DNA of 64,000 nt. Origin: Photobacterium toruni (lineage in GTDB: Bacteria; Pseudomonadota; Gammaproteobacteria; Enterobacterales; Vibrionaceae). Under the pieces are notes generated by a model. It saw only the letters and a list, made by a program, of their open reading frames with translations. It was not told where the DNA came from and ran no database searches. This document shows positions 1 to 9,592 of the stretch, one piece after another (the stretch's first letter is position 1; each line of letters starts with the position of its first letter). The position numbers were made by a program, and so were the translations under genes. The stretch spans positions 62,001-126,000 of the forward strand of contig NZ_AP024855.1 of assembly GCF_024529955.1 (NCBI RefSeq), written 5' to 3'.

Positions 1-1
1 A

Positions 2-1570
2 AATAATGATGGTATCGGTGATCTTCAGGGCATCATTTCTAAGTTAGATTATTTACAAAACTTAGGGATTAATGTTATTTGGCTATCACCTGTTTATCGC
101 TCACCAATGGATGATAACGGCTATGATATTTCTGATTATCAGAATATTGCGCCTGAATTTGGCACTATGGCTGATATGCAGCAATTGTTAGATGAAGCCA
201 AGTATCGAGGGATTCGAATCATTATGGATTTGGTGGTTAACCATACCTCAGATGAACATCCATGGTTTGTTGCTGCTCAATCATCAAAAGATAATCCATA
301 TCGAGATTATTACGTATGGCGAAAGCCTAATGCAGACGGTACGCCCCCAGATGAGCAAGGATCACTCTTTGGGGGTAGTGCATGGCAATATGATGAACAA
401 TCAGGCGAATACTACTATCACTTATTCTCCAAACGTCAGCCAGATCTAAATTGGGAGAATCCCGCGGTTCATCATGCTGTATTTGATATGATGAATTGGT
501 GGATAGATAAAGGCATTGGCGGCTTTAGATTAGATGTTATTGATCTGATTGGTAAAGAAGTAGATAAGGGTATCACAGGCAATGGTCAAAACCTGCACCC
601 ATTATTGAAAAAAATGAATAAAGCGACATTTGGTAGTAAAGACTTGTTAACGGTGGGTGAAACATGGGGAGCAACGCCTGACATTGCTAAATTATTCAGT
701 GGCGCACAGCGCGACGAGTTATCCATGGTCTTTCAGTTTGAGCACATTACATTAACGTGGAAAAATGGTGATAAGTGGCAACCGATTGATTTTAATTTGC
801 CAGCATTAAAACAAGTGTTAACTAAATGGCAAGTTGAATTAGATAATGAAGGTTGGAATTCTCTATTTTGGAATAATCATGACTTGCCTCGTATTGTGTC
901 TAAATATGGTGATGAAGGGCAATATCGGGTTAAATCAGCAAAAATGCTAGCGACAACATTGCATATGATGAAAGGCACGCCTTATATTTATCAAGGTGAA
1001 GAAATTGGCATGACCAATGTTGCGTTTGATTCTATTGATGATTATTGTGACATTGAAACATTGAATTTTTATCATGAGCGCACTGAAAATGGCGTACCTA
1101 AAGAAACGATGTTAGCGGCTATACATGAAAATAGCCGTGATAATGCTCGTACGCCAATGCATTGGAATCGTTCAGATTATGCGGGTTTTTCAACTGCGAA
1201 GCCTTGGATAAAGGTCAACCCGAATTATCCAGAAATAAATGTGGAAGCGGCACTGCATGATACAGAATCTGTTTTTTATCATTATCAACGACTTATTGAG
1301 TTACGACGTGCCTTTCCGTTGATTGTGAGTGGTCGGTTTGTACCGCTATTAGAGCAGCATGAGCAGGTTTTTGCTTACATACGAGAAGATGACCATCAGC
1401 AAATAGTAGTTATGAATAACTTTAGTGATCAGAAAGTAGAGATTATATTGCCTGACACTTTATCGCATCGGTGCTTAGAAACGTTAATTAATAATTATGA
1501 ACCACATGTTCAGTTTACTAATAAACTGTTACTACAACCTTATGAATCATTTGCTGCGTTAATTGTTTAG
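2..1570 (+). CDS. Glucan 1,6-alpha-glucosidase (DexB-like, GH13), 5' end outside window
   Basis: This is a cytoplasmic GH13 alpha-glucosidase expected to remove glucose from isomalto- or limit-dextrin ends. The reading frame is already open at base 2, so the N-terminus lies outside the window. Visible motifs are NDGIGDLQGI, VVNHTSDEHPW, the nucleophile region GFRLDVIDLIGK, the acid/base region TVGETWGATP and WNNHDLPR. Val follows the nucleophile Asp, the state associated in this subfamily with preference for alpha-1,6 bonds. TVGETWGATP and the ELSMVFQFEH segment resemble Streptococcus DexB as I remember it, more than TreC. There is no phosphate-sugar context here; it neighbours mal genes, and a strong terminator follows the stop. 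Family is certain, exact substrate is inferred. Confidence 0.88.
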   Translation, partial: NNDGIGDLQGIISKLDYLQNLGINVIWLSPVYRSPMDDNGYDISDYQNIAPEFGTMADMQQLLDEAKYRGIRIIMDLVVNHTSDEHPWFVAAQSSKDNPYRDYYVWRKPNADGTPPDEQGSLFGGSAWQYDEQSGEYYYHLFSKRQPDLNWENPAVHHAVFDMMNWWIDKGIGGFRLDVIDLIGKEVDKGITGNGQNLHPLLKKMNKATFGSKDLLTVGETWGATPDIAKLFSGAQRDELSMVFQFEHITLTWKNGDKWQPIDFNLPALKQVLTKWQVELDNEGWNSLFWNNHDLPRIVSKYGDEGQYRVKSAKMLATTLHMMKGTPYIYQGEEIGMTNVAFDSIDDYCDIETLNFYHERTENGVPKETMLAAIHENSRDNARTPMHWNRSDYAGFSTAKPWIKVNPNYPEINVEAALHDTESVFYHYQRLIELRRAFPLIVSGRFVPLLEQHEQVFAYIREDDHQQIVVMNNFSDQKVEIILPDTLSHRCLETLINNYEPHVQFTNKLLLQPYESFAALIV

Positions 1571-1604
1571 TTAATTATTTAGTTAATCAATAACTGGTTA
1601 TAAT

Positions 1605-1640
1605 AATGCCGACGTTAATTTCGTCGGCATTTTTATTTTT
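1605..1640 (+). terminator. Rho-independent terminator after the alpha-1,6-glucosidase
   Basis: Ten-base arms (AATGCCGACG at 1605-1614 and its complement at 1622-1631) enclose a 7-base loop and are followed by a T-rich run. It ends the left-edge glucosidase transcript and sits between the convergent glucosidase and glgX genes. Confidence 0.85.
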
Positions 1641-1648
1641 TGATTTAT

Positions 1649-3601
1649 TTAATTTGAACGATACAAGATAGACATGGAATGCGCGGGTTGAAGATAAGAA
1701 ACATTAATATCATCGATAATTATGTTTTTGGTGCTGGTATCACACACAATATTCCACTTGCTGCCGACGGGTAAATTAAAGGTTAGGGGCCTATTTGTTC
1801 CATTAACTAAATAGAGCAATTCGCCATGATTATTAAATAGATTAATATATAAAGAAAAATGATCAATATCGAGCCATTGTTGTGGTGTAATTTGGATACC
1901 ACTAGCGTTTGACCAAGTAATACTATTTTTTGTTCTATTTTCATTACTGAATGCACGAATAACATCCGGCATGATTTGTTGGCGAATAGAGATCATATCA
2001 GCAAGCCATTTTTGGAAAGCGTTATCTATTTTAGATAAATTCCAATTTGCCCAACTAATCGTTGTATCTTGGCAATATGCATTATTATTACCTTGTTGAC
2101 TATGAGATAAACTATCAACAGCAAGTAGATGTGGAATACCAAAGCTAAATAATAAAGAAACCATTAAATTACGTTTTTGTTGATCCCGTAATAATAAAAT
2201 AGCGGGATTATCGGTATCACCTTCAACGCCATGATTATTCGAACGGTTATCACTGTGTCCATCACGATTATTTTCACCATTCGCATCATTATGTTTATTA
2301 TTAAAAGACACAAGATCTTGAAGGGTGAAACCATCATGGTAACTAATAAAGTTAACTGGTAGTTTTTGAGGCCAACGACTAGCACTAAATATGTCTCGAG
2401 AACCCATTAGGCGTGTTGCAAAATTTTTGGCTAAATTAGGTTGTTGTAACCAATAACTTTTTGTTATATCTCGGAATTTATCATTACATTCATGCCAATT
2501 ATCAGGATAGTTTCCTAATTGATATCCATTAGGTCCAATATCCCAAGGTTCAGCGATAAGTTTTACCTTTTGTAAAATAGGGTCTTGGGCTATAGCCATA
2601 AAGAACGCATTATGTGCCGAGAAGTTTTCATGATCGCGTCCAAGTGTCGTTGCAAGATCAAATCGAAAACCGTCGATATGATATTCTTTTACCCAATGAC
2701 GTAAGCTATCTAAAACAAGGGTTAAGCTAGCTTGGTGGGTTAAATCTAAGGTATTACCACAGCCGGTATAATTCATACACCGTTCGTGTTCATTACGAAG
2801 GTAATACTCCTGATCAAGGGCTTTTAGGTGAAAGCATGGACCATTATTATCACCTTCGGCCGTATGATTAAAGACCACATCTAAAATGACCTCAATATCA
2901 TGTCGATGCAATTCTTTTACCATCAGTTTAAGTTCTGTCACCGCATCATTTTTTGCATAATCAGGATGAGGTGCCATAAAACAGACACTGTTATACCCCC
3001 AAAAATTGGTTAAGTTATTATCAATTAAGTGTGGTTCAGTGACAAATGAAACGATGGGTAATAATTGAATGCTAGTGATAGATTGTTGTTTAAAAAATTC
3101 AATAATATCAGGCTGACACAGACCTAAATAGTTTCCTTGGTAAGACGGTGCAATAGTAGGGTGTTGCTGAGTGAAGCCTTTAACATGCAATTCAAACAGT
3201 ATTGTTTTTTCAATAGGGTGATTAGGGGCGTAGTCATCTTCCCAATCAAAACAATGATCAACAACCACTGATTTGGATAGTGTCCAACTTTGTTCTGCAT
3301 CTAAAGGATAGTGATATACTAGAGGTTTACTTAGTTTATGAGCATAAGGATCGAGTAATAGACGACTATTACCATTGTTATCGGTAATTTTATAGCCATA
3401 CTTTGTAGATGATTTTATATTTGGAATAAAGACATAATATATAATTTGGTCATCAGTGTTTAAACTATATTCATAAAAGTCATTATCATTTTCAAATATA
3501 ATTAATGAAATAATATTATCTGGACTATGAACAGAAAAATTACAGCCATCTTTATGTAAAGTTGCTCCTAAAGGAAATGGCGAGCCGTGTTCTTTTTTCA
3601 T
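1649..3601 (-). CDS. glgX: Glycogen debranching enzyme GlgX (isoamylase-type GH13)
   Basis: GlgX hydrolyses alpha-1,6 branches of glycogen and limit dextrins in the cytoplasm, releasing maltotetraose-size chains. The 650 residues match the usual length (about 657 in E. coli). An N-terminal CBM48-like domain (GSPFPLGAT at the start, LLLDPYAHKLSKP near residue 80) precedes the GH13 barrel. The barrel shows DVVFNHTAEGD, nucleophile GFRFDLATTLGR, acid/base IAEPWDIGP and SYHDGFTLQDLVS. It is divergent from lamB, with a shared 253-bp region carrying CRP-like and MalT-like sites. This suggests co-regulation with maltodextrin uptake instead of the usual glg operon. The Shine-Dalgarno is weak (AGAGAT). 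Confidence 0.93.
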   Translation of the reverse strand: MKKEHGSPFPLGATLHKDGCNFSVHSPDNIISLIIFENDNDFYEYSLNTDDQIIYYVFIPNIKSSTKYGYKITDNNGNSRLLLDPYAHKLSKPLVYHYPLDAEQSWTLSKSVVVDHCFDWEDDYAPNHPIEKTILFELHVKGFTQQHPTIAPSYQGNYLGLCQPDIIEFFKQQSITSIQLLPIVSFVTEPHLIDNNLTNFWGYNSVCFMAPHPDYAKNDAVTELKLMVKELHRHDIEVILDVVFNHTAEGDNNGPCFHLKALDQEYYLRNEHERCMNYTGCGNTLDLTHQASLTLVLDSLRHWVKEYHIDGFRFDLATTLGRDHENFSAHNAFFMAIAQDPILQKVKLIAEPWDIGPNGYQLGNYPDNWHECNDKFRDITKSYWLQQPNLAKNFATRLMGSRDIFSASRWPQKLPVNFISYHDGFTLQDLVSFNNKHNDANGENNRDGHSDNRSNNHGVEGDTDNPAILLLRDQQKRNLMVSLLFSFGIPHLLAVDSLSHSQQGNNNAYCQDTTISWANWNLSKIDNAFQKWLADMISIRQQIMPDVIRAFSNENRTKNSITWSNASGIQITPQQWLDIDHFSLYINLFNNHGELLYLVNGTNRPLTFNLPVGSKWNIVCDTSTKNIIIDDINVSYLQPAHSMSILYRSN

Positions 3602-3854
3602 TTAATTATCTCTGATTTTTATTATATATATTGTTGCTTCCTATTTTACTACTAAATTTTATATTTCTTATCATCCTCATTAATGTGATGAATATCACCA
3701 ACTAAGTTAAGTGAGATATTTCTACGCCCTAAATATCACCCTTAGAAATAATTAAAAGAGGAGGATGTTTACGTTCATGGTTCTAGGGAATACTAGATCT
3801 AAAGGGTTGCCCTACAGCGACTATTTATTATTACAAACATAAAGGGACACATGG
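3602..3854. promoter_or_regulatory. Divergent glgX / lamB control region with CRP-like and MalT-like sites
   Basis: A CRP-like site TGTGA-N6-TCACC lies at 3684-3699. A MalT core GGAGGA lies on the plus strand at 3760-3765, upstream of lamB. The core GGATGA occurs on the minus strand (3676-3671), oriented toward glgX. MalT boxes follow GGGGAKGAGG with core GGAKGA. Two cores and one CRP site fit a maltose-inducible, catabolite-controlled divergent promoter. Site calls are by eye. Confidence 0.6.
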
Positions 3855-5273
3855 ATGAAATTCACATTGATGCCAATCGCAGCAGCATTGTTAGTCGCAC
3901 TTACGTCGACAACTGTTTTTGCCGCAGATACACAAGACTCTAATAATGTTGATGCAGATGTTATTGCTGCAGAAACTCAACCTATTGAATCACAATCGAC
4001 GGTTGAAATGTTGACGGATGGCTGGGAAGTGAATGGTTATGGTTCAATGAACTATCGTTCAAATTCCGATTTTCAATCATTTGATTCTGAATTAGGAAAG
4101 CCTGATTACCGAACGGCTGGTACGTCAGGTAAGAGTGCTAACCAAGTTGAATTTGTAGTTAAGAAGAAAACATCATTTTCAAATGGCGTTAAGAGTGATT
4201 TTGTTGTTCGTGCTGAGTATGGTAACGGTGATTCTTACTACTACAGCTCACCAGGTGCAGAAAAGACCAACACTGTTGCTCAATTTGAAGTTAAAGAGGC
4301 TTATATTGCTTTAGCTAATTTACCTTATTTAGGTGATGGTACTGAAATTTGGGCTGGTCGTCGTTATTTTAATCGTGCAGCTGGTATTCTAACCGGTGAG
4401 TTTTGGAAACAATCATCAGGTATGGGTGCTGGTTTTGAAACCACATTAGCCAATGAAAATAAAATGGGTATTGCTTTAGTCTCTGCGGATCCAGAAGCGG
4501 GTTATGGGATTAATTGGGAAAACCCAGATTTTCAACCAGCGCGTCCAGCTGACGGCGATCGTACCACGGTGCACTCACTAGATTTGTATTATTACAATGT
4601 AAAAGCATTAGGTGGTAGTTTTGATTTTGACGCTAAAATCATGAAACGCGCAGATGAAAAACTAACGGATGATCAAGCTAAAGATGGTTATGGTTTTGCA
4701 GTAACATATAACCGTGATTACTACGGTTTAGATGGCTGGACCCAAACGGCATTGGCTTATGGACATGGTATGGCTTCTAACCGTGGTGTGAACTTTGGTC
4801 AGTGGAGTGGTGATTGGCTGAAAGATTCTAAATCCTGGTTTGCAACATCATACGGTGTGTTAAATATTAATGATCGCTGGCAGATGGGTTCTGAATTAAC
4901 GTACTGGGCACCACAAGACATGAACTGGGGAGCAACGGCTGATGGTAAAGATAAAGTGACTCGTTTTATTGCCGCATTCCGTCCTACTTACAAAGTTAAT
5001 AATAATTTCCGTTTAGAAATGACAGGCTCATACGCAATTGAAAAAATAAATGGTAATAACTGGGGGCGTGAAGATGATGCTACTAACTTCTATAGCTTAG
5101 AGCTTGCGCCTGTCTTTACTGTTAATGCTGATTACTTTGGACGTCCACAGATTAAGCCTTACGTAACATGGGTTAGCACTTCTGATGCCGCGGCTGCTGG
5201 TGCTATCGGGATCACTGATGCAAATGAGAAAGATCAATTTGTGTTTGGTATTCACGCTGAAGTCTGGTTCTAA
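3855..5273 (+). CDS. lamB: Maltoporin LamB
   Basis: LamB is the outer-membrane trimeric porin for maltose and maltodextrins. The 472-residue product starts with a signal peptide (ALLVALTSTTVFA, cleavage before ADTQD near residue 24). The mature start WEVNGYGSMNYRS, the strand segment EIWAGRRYFNRAAG and the C-terminal strand ending HAEVWF with a terminal Phe are typical of the family. About 40 mature residues precede the first strand, a longer acidic leader than in E. coli LamB. It heads a lamB-malM-amylase unit, and a hairpin just after the stop probably lowers expression of the genes behind it. A MalT-like site upstream suggests maltose induction. Confidence 0.95.
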   Translation: MKFTLMPIAAALLVALTSTTVFAADTQDSNNVDADVIAAETQPIESQSTVEMLTDGWEVNGYGSMNYRSNSDFQSFDSELGKPDYRTAGTSGKSANQVEFVVKKKTSFSNGVKSDFVVRAEYGNGDSYYYSSPGAEKTNTVAQFEVKEAYIALANLPYLGDGTEIWAGRRYFNRAAGILTGEFWKQSSGMGAGFETTLANENKMGIALVSADPEAGYGINWENPDFQPARPADGDRTTVHSLDLYYYNVKALGGSFDFDAKIMKRADEKLTDDQAKDGYGFAVTYNRDYYGLDGWTQTALAYGHGMASNRGVNFGQWSGDWLKDSKSWFATSYGVLNINDRWQMGSELTYWAPQDMNWGATADGKDKVTRFIAAFRPTYKVNNNFRLEMTGSYAIEKINGNNWGREDDATNFYSLELAPVFTVNADYFGRPQIKPYVTWVSTSDAAAAGAIGITDANEKDQFVFGIHAEVWF

Positions 5274-5290
5274 GACGACATATTTATTAA

Positions 5291-5314
5291 AGGCAGCTTA
5301 ATTGCTGCCTTTTG
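5291..5314 (+). terminator. Intercistronic hairpin (attenuator) between lamB and malM
   Basis: AGGCAGC at 5291-5297 pairs with GCTGCCT at 5304-5310, followed by TTT. It lies between lamB and malM, where a partial terminator would let the porin be made in excess over MalM and the amylase. Confidence 0.65.
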
Positions 5315-5337
5315 TATTTATAACGAGGAGATAAAAT

Positions 5338-6225
5338 ATGCAAATTATAAAAAAACGTACAGTTTTGATCATGGCGCTATTGGGTATTACGGGATGTAGT
5401 AATACCGATACTGTGTCGACAAATAACGTGTCGCCAATGATTAATCAGGCTGCTTGTTGCTCATCTTATTCCCAATTTTCATGGATACCGTTGCAAGGTA
5501 CTGATATTTCTGTCGCAATTAATGCTCAATCACAAATTGGTCAATTTCCTGATGGAAAAAGTTATTTTGCTGCGTTTTCTTTACCTAGCCATGTAGAACA
5601 AATGCAAGTGAAATTGGATAGTATTATCAGAAAGGATCAGGTTTTTGCTCCTACGGTTATTTTATTAAATGCCAATTTTCAACCAGTAAAAACAATTGAT
5701 TTAAAAGATTTCACATTAACATCTTCTAATTTATTACAACGTGCTGCCTATCAAAAAACAATCATGATGACCGCAACAAAAACGCCTTATATGATTGTTT
5801 ATTCATCAGAAAAATGCCGTGGTGATACGATCACTATTCCGCATCCTGAACGTATACGCGCTGAAGAATTAGGCTTGCCACGTCCTATTGTTACCGATCC
5901 TGAAATAAAATATGCATTAACAGGGCAATTACACTTAGCATTTAAGCCAACGCAATTAAAAAGCTATCAGGTATCGACTCCTGCTTTAGCACCACAAGCA
6001 ATAATTGCTGATTCCTCTGTAACACCTAAAGTTGTCGCAAAAGCACCAACGGCTGTTGCTGTCGCTAGTAGTGTCATGCTGCCAGAAACAGAAGCGTTTT
6101 ATAATCAACAAATAACAAGCGCAATTAAACAGAAGAATATCAAAAAAGCACTGCAGTTATTAGATGAAGCGAAACGTGCAGGTTCTACTTCTGCAGAGGC
6201 TGTCTTTGTTGATTTAGTTCAATAA
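5338..6225 (+). CDS. malM: Maltose regulon periplasmic protein MalM, here with a lipoprotein signal
   Basis: MalM is a periplasmic protein of the maltose regulon without a settled function; it lies next to lamB in enterobacteria as here. The 295 residues end in LQLLDEAKRAGSTSAEAVF, closely matching the C-terminal tail of E. coli MalM (LKLLDEAERLGSTSA). An Ala/Pro/Val-rich stretch near residues 210-250 separates the conserved N-terminal half from this tail. The signal region ends LLGITGCS, a plausible lipobox with Cys near residue 20. E. coli MalM has an ordinary signal peptide, so a lipid anchor would be a difference. The Shine-Dalgarno CGAGGAG is strong. Confidence 0.9.
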   Translation: MQIIKKRTVLIMALLGITGCSNTDTVSTNNVSPMINQAACCSSYSQFSWIPLQGTDISVAINAQSQIGQFPDGKSYFAAFSLPSHVEQMQVKLDSIIRKDQVFAPTVILLNANFQPVKTIDLKDFTLTSSNLLQRAAYQKTIMMTATKTPYMIVYSSEKCRGDTITIPHPERIRAEELGLPRPIVTDPEIKYALTGQLHLAFKPTQLKSYQVSTPALAPQAIIADSSVTPKVVAKAPTAVAVASSVMLPETEAFYNQQITSAIKQKNIKKALQLLDEAKRAGSTSAEAVFVDLVQ

Positions 6226-6268
6226 TAAAGTATTACAACGTAAATAAAGATCGTTACAGGGATGTTTA

Positions 6269-8050
6269 ATGACACAATTAAAGAGTAAAGCGATTGTCTA
6301 TCAGGTTTTTACGCGATTATTCGGTAATAAAAATACAACGAATAAGCCGTGGGGAACACGTCAAGAAAATGGTGTTGGAAAATTTTCTGATTTTACAGAT
6401 AAAGCTTTAGCTGAAATTAAAAATCTTGGTGTCACGCATATTTGGTATACCGGAGTCCCTCATCACGCCTTAGTGGGGGATTATACTCAATATGGAATTG
6501 TTAATGACCATCCTGCTGTTGTTAAGGGGCGAGCGGGTTCGCCTTATGCAGTGAAAGATTATTATAATGTGAACCCTGATCTTGCGATAGATCCTGCACA
6601 ACGATTAAATGAGTTTGTTGCACTGATTGAACGTAGTCATCAACATGGATTGAAAGTTATTATTGATATTGTTCCTAACCATGTTGCTAGAGAATATCAG
6701 GGATTAACTAACCCTACATTTATTAAAGATTTTGGTATTAATGATGATATAACTGTGGCGTATCATCGTGATAATAATTTTTATTATATTCCACATACCA
6801 GCTTTCATTTACCTGAGTTTGATCGTTTTTCTTTGCCTCTTGGGGGTGAAAAACGGCCATTATTATTGACTCCTTTTGTTGAATTTCCTGCTAAATGGAC
6901 GGGGAACGGCTCTCGATTAGCCCAGCCTACTTGTGATGATTGGTATGAAACGGTAAAAATTAATTATGGTATACGTCCTGATGGAAGCAAAGATTTTGCT
7001 TGTTTACCTGCGGAGTATGCTCAGTATGGCTATGAAGACCATTATTTATTCTGGCAGCGTAAAGACGTTCCTGATTCATGGTTGAAATTTTATGATATTG
7101 CAATGTATTGGTTAGCATTGGGTGTTGATGGTTTCCGTTATGATATGGCTGAAATGGTTCCTGTTGAATTTTGGAGTTTTTTAAATTCAGCGATTAAAAA
7201 TAAAAAACCAGACACCTTTTTACTGGCTGAAGTATATCAACCTCAGTTATATCGAGATTATATACATCTAGGAAAAATGGATTATCTTTATAATAAAATT
7301 GACCTCTATGACACTTTAAAAGCGATTATTCGAGGAGAAAAAACAACCGACGTATTAGTGGGTGTAAAATCTGACCTTATTGATATAGAACATCAGATGT
7401 TGAATTTCCTTGAAAATCATGATGAGCAACGAATACCAAGTCCTGATTTTGCGAGTTTTGCTGAAAATGGTAAGCCAGCGATGGTTGTGTCTACATTATT
7501 AAGTAGTTCACCGACAATGGTTTATTTTGGTCAGGAAGTTGGAGAACCCGCCGCTGAAGATGCCGGTTTTGGTTTGGCGTCGCGAACAACAATATTTGAC
7601 TATTTTGGCGTACCTCATCATCAACGTTGGATGAATAATGGAGAATTTGATGGTGGTCTGCTAACTGAATCAGAAAAATATTTACGGCTATTTTATCAAC
7701 GACTTTTAAATTTTGCAAAAAATAGCCAGGCGGTAATGGAAGAGTATTATGACTTGCATAGTTATAATCGTCAGATAAATGCTAATTATACGGATAAATT
7801 ATTTGCTTTTAGCCGTTATAACGAAACTGAAAAAATAATCACTTTGGTTAATTTTGAAAATCAGCAAAGTAAATTAAGTTCGTTATTTATTCCAGTAGAA
7901 TTAATTAGTCGGTGGTCTCTTAACGATGGTGATTATTTATTAAATGATATATTAGAGCCAACACGTAAAATTAAATTTTCAGTTAAAAAAGGCAAAGGGG
8001 AAATAATATTATCATTAGATAAACTTGATTGTTATATTCTTCAACTATGA
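6269..8050 (+). CDS. Cytoplasmic alpha-amylase-family glycoside hydrolase (GH13)
   Basis: This 593-residue GH13 enzyme probably cuts internal alpha-1,4 bonds of imported maltodextrins. It has no signal peptide (it starts MTQLKSKAIVYQVFTRLFG), so it should act in the cytoplasm. The barrel motifs are IIDIVPNHVAREY (about residue 130), nucleophile GVDGFRYDMAEMVP (near 290), acid/base FLLAEVYQP and NFLENHDEQR. A short C-terminal beta domain ends the protein. It follows malM by 43 bp with a good ribosome site (AGGGA), so it is probably the third gene of the lamB unit. E. coli has no amylase at this place. The exact GH13 subfamily and product size cannot be read from motifs. Confidence 0.85.
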   Translation: MTQLKSKAIVYQVFTRLFGNKNTTNKPWGTRQENGVGKFSDFTDKALAEIKNLGVTHIWYTGVPHHALVGDYTQYGIVNDHPAVVKGRAGSPYAVKDYYNVNPDLAIDPAQRLNEFVALIERSHQHGLKVIIDIVPNHVAREYQGLTNPTFIKDFGINDDITVAYHRDNNFYYIPHTSFHLPEFDRFSLPLGGEKRPLLLTPFVEFPAKWTGNGSRLAQPTCDDWYETVKINYGIRPDGSKDFACLPAEYAQYGYEDHYLFWQRKDVPDSWLKFYDIAMYWLALGVDGFRYDMAEMVPVEFWSFLNSAIKNKKPDTFLLAEVYQPQLYRDYIHLGKMDYLYNKIDLYDTLKAIIRGEKTTDVLVGVKSDLIDIEHQMLNFLENHDEQRIPSPDFASFAENGKPAMVVSTLLSSSPTMVYFGQEVGEPAAEDAGFGLASRTTIFDYFGVPHHQRWMNNGEFDGGLLTESEKYLRLFYQRLLNFAKNSQAVMEEYYDLHSYNRQINANYTDKLFAFSRYNETEKIITLVNFENQQSKLSSLFIPVELISRWSLNDGDYLLNDILEPTRKIKFSVKKGKGEIILSLDKLDCYILQL

Positions 8051-8095
8051 GTGAAAATATGTTGTACAAATAGTGCTCTTTATCACAATGCATGA

Positions 8096-8347
8096 ACAAT
8101 TATTAATACTGAAAATACTGAAAATACTGAAAATACTGAAAATACTGAAAATACTGAAAATACTGAAAATACTGAAAATACTGAAAATACTGAAAATACT
8201 GAAAATACTGAAAATACTGAAATTATGCCTAATATACTTGAAATGACAGCATATTGGTTTGCTGAAGGAGCGGCAATTGAAAATGCGTTATTAGGTAAGC
8301 AAAGTGTTAAAGATGCATTAGATACCGCAGTAAAACAAATTCAATAA
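8096..8347 (+). pseudogene. C-terminal remnant of a second maltose-binding protein gene (malE')
   Basis: The frame ending at TAA 8345-8347 encodes MPNILEMTAYWFAEG followed by a tail ending [15 protein letters not shown]. It aligns without gaps with the C-terminus of the intact MalE (encoded from about 11062; [15 protein letters not shown] and [16 protein letters not shown]). By my count about 25 of the last 39 residues agree, so it is a diverged paralogue and not a fresh copy. Upstream, the same frame runs through a 9-bp repeat as (Asn-Thr-Glu)n, beginning where MalE reads QNAEQGD, and closes at a stop at 8093. There is no start codon before the internal ATG at 8225. The rest of the gene is missing. 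Confidence 0.85.
8105..8222 (+). repeat. 9-bp minisatellite, about 13 copies
   Basis: The unit CTGAAAATA repeats perfectly from 8105 to 8222 (118 bp, 13.1 copies). Because 9 is a multiple of 3, copy-number change never shifts the frame, which reads Asn-Thr-Glu in phase with the malE remnant that follows. The array ends exactly where similarity to intact MalE begins, which suggests slippage expansion of a short acidic segment during decay of the gene. Confidence 0.95.
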
Positions 8348-8423
8348 TATAAACTAGGATTAAACACTTCAAAGAAGCTATATTTTTTTAGCGTGTTTTT
8401 GAATGAGTAAAGATAAAAAATAA

Positions 8424-8462
8424 AAAAGCTCACCTCATTGTAGAATGATGTGAGCTTTTTAG
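8424..8462. terminator. Bidirectional terminator between malE remnant and malK
   Basis: Arms of 17 bases (8424-8440 and 8444-8460) with a single mismatch contain AGCTCAC/GTGAGCT and are flanked by A and T runs on both sides. It can end transcripts from both the amylase side and malK. Confidence 0.85.
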
Positions 8463-8482
8463 TTTATTCAGCTGAGGGAATA

Positions 8483-9592
8483 TTAAGATCCCACTTCCTG
8501 ATATAAACGACGACACGCTTTACCATCATCATGGAATAGGTGACAGCGTTGTGGTGGAATACCGACTCGGAAAGTATCACCCGCATGAATATCTAAAGTG
8601 TCACTATGACGACATACGAACTCGGCATCAATATCATTTAAACTAATGTAAGCTTGCGTTTCATAGCCTAACTTCTCAACAACTTGTACCATACCTTCAA
8701 TGCAAATATCACTATGATCACAATGAACAAGATGCTCAGGACGAATACCTAATGACATACGTGTATTTGGAATGATGGTAGTACCATCAACAGGGATCCA
8801 AAATGAAGTACCGTTATCCATTTTTACTTTTACTTGATCTTTTTCTGCTTCGATCGCGGTTACGCTCATAAAATTCATTTTTGGTGAGCCAATAAAACTC
8901 GCAACGAAACGGTTTTGAGGATAATGATAAAGCTCTAATGGCTTACCAACTTGTGATACATAACCACCATCTAGCACGACGATCTTTTCTGCCATTGTCA
9001 TCGCTTCAATTTGGTCGTGAGTAACATAAATCATGGTGCAGCCAAGTTGTTTGTGTAATTTAGCGATTTCAATTCGCATTTGTACACGCAAAGCAGCATC
9101 AAGGTTAGAGAGCGGCTCATCAAGTAAGAAGATTGCAGGCTGAGAGACTAATGTACGACCAATAGCAACCCGTTGACGTTGTCCGCCTGACAGCGCTTTA
9201 GGTTTACGATCAAGTAAGGGCGTTAATTGTAATATATCTGCGACTTTTGATACTCGACGTTTAATTTCATCTTTATTTGCTTTAGCCAATTTTAAACCGA
9301 ATGACATATTGTCATACAGATCTAAGTGAGGATAAAGTGCGTATGATTGAAACACCATACCGACACCACGTTGTGCGGGTGGAACATCATTCATGCGTTT
9401 ATCGCCAATGAATAAATCACCGGATGTAATATCTTCTAATCCAGCAATACAACGTAATAAAGTTGATTTACCGCAACCAGACGGACCAACAAAGACAACA
9501 AACTCGCCATCTTTAATTTCTAGATCAACGTTCTTGGAAATTAAGTTATCTCCATATGCTTTACATACATTTCGTAAAGTGACACTCGTCAT
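8483..9592 (-). CDS. malK: Maltose/maltodextrin ABC transporter ATPase MalK
   Basis: MalK powers the MalEFGK2 importer at the inner face of the membrane and, in E. coli, holds MalT inactive when no sugar is being transported. The 369 residues carry Walker [10 protein letters not shown] (about 36-44), a Q-loop at [12 protein letters not shown] signature [13 protein letters not shown], Walker [13 protein letters not shown] and switch VTHDQ. The C-terminal regulatory beta domain includes LGIRPEHL near residue 285. Length equals the E. coli protein (371). It is divergent from malE across a 413-bp region with MalT-like and CRP-like sites, the same arrangement as in enterobacteria. Confidence 0.96.
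   Translation of the reverse strand: MTSVTLRNVCKAYGDNLISKNVDLEIKDGEFVVFVGPSGCGKSTLLRCIAGLEDITSGDLFIGDKRMNDVPPAQRGVGMVFQSYALYPHLDLYDNMSFGLKLAKANKDEIKRRVSKVADILQLTPLLDRKPKALSGGQRQRVAIGRTLVSQPAIFLLDEPLSNLDAALRVQMRIEIAKLHKQLGCTMIYVTHDQIEAMTMAEKIVVLDGGYVSQVGKPLELYHYPQNRFVASFIGSPKMNFMSVTAIEAEKDQVKVKMDNGTSFWIPVDGTTIIPNTRMSLGIRPEHLVHCDHSDICIEGMVQVVEKLGYETQAYISLNDIDAEFVCRHSDTLDIHAGDTFRVGIPPQRCHLFHDDGKACRRLYQEVGS

Noticed and set aside
192..449. 85-codon frame inside the left-edge glucosidase
   Set aside because: Out-of-frame shadow of a well-supported GH13 gene with no ribosome site.
8105..8222. Tandem repeat as a CRISPR array
   Set aside because: The units are 9 bp with no spacers and lie in a coding frame of a malE remnant.
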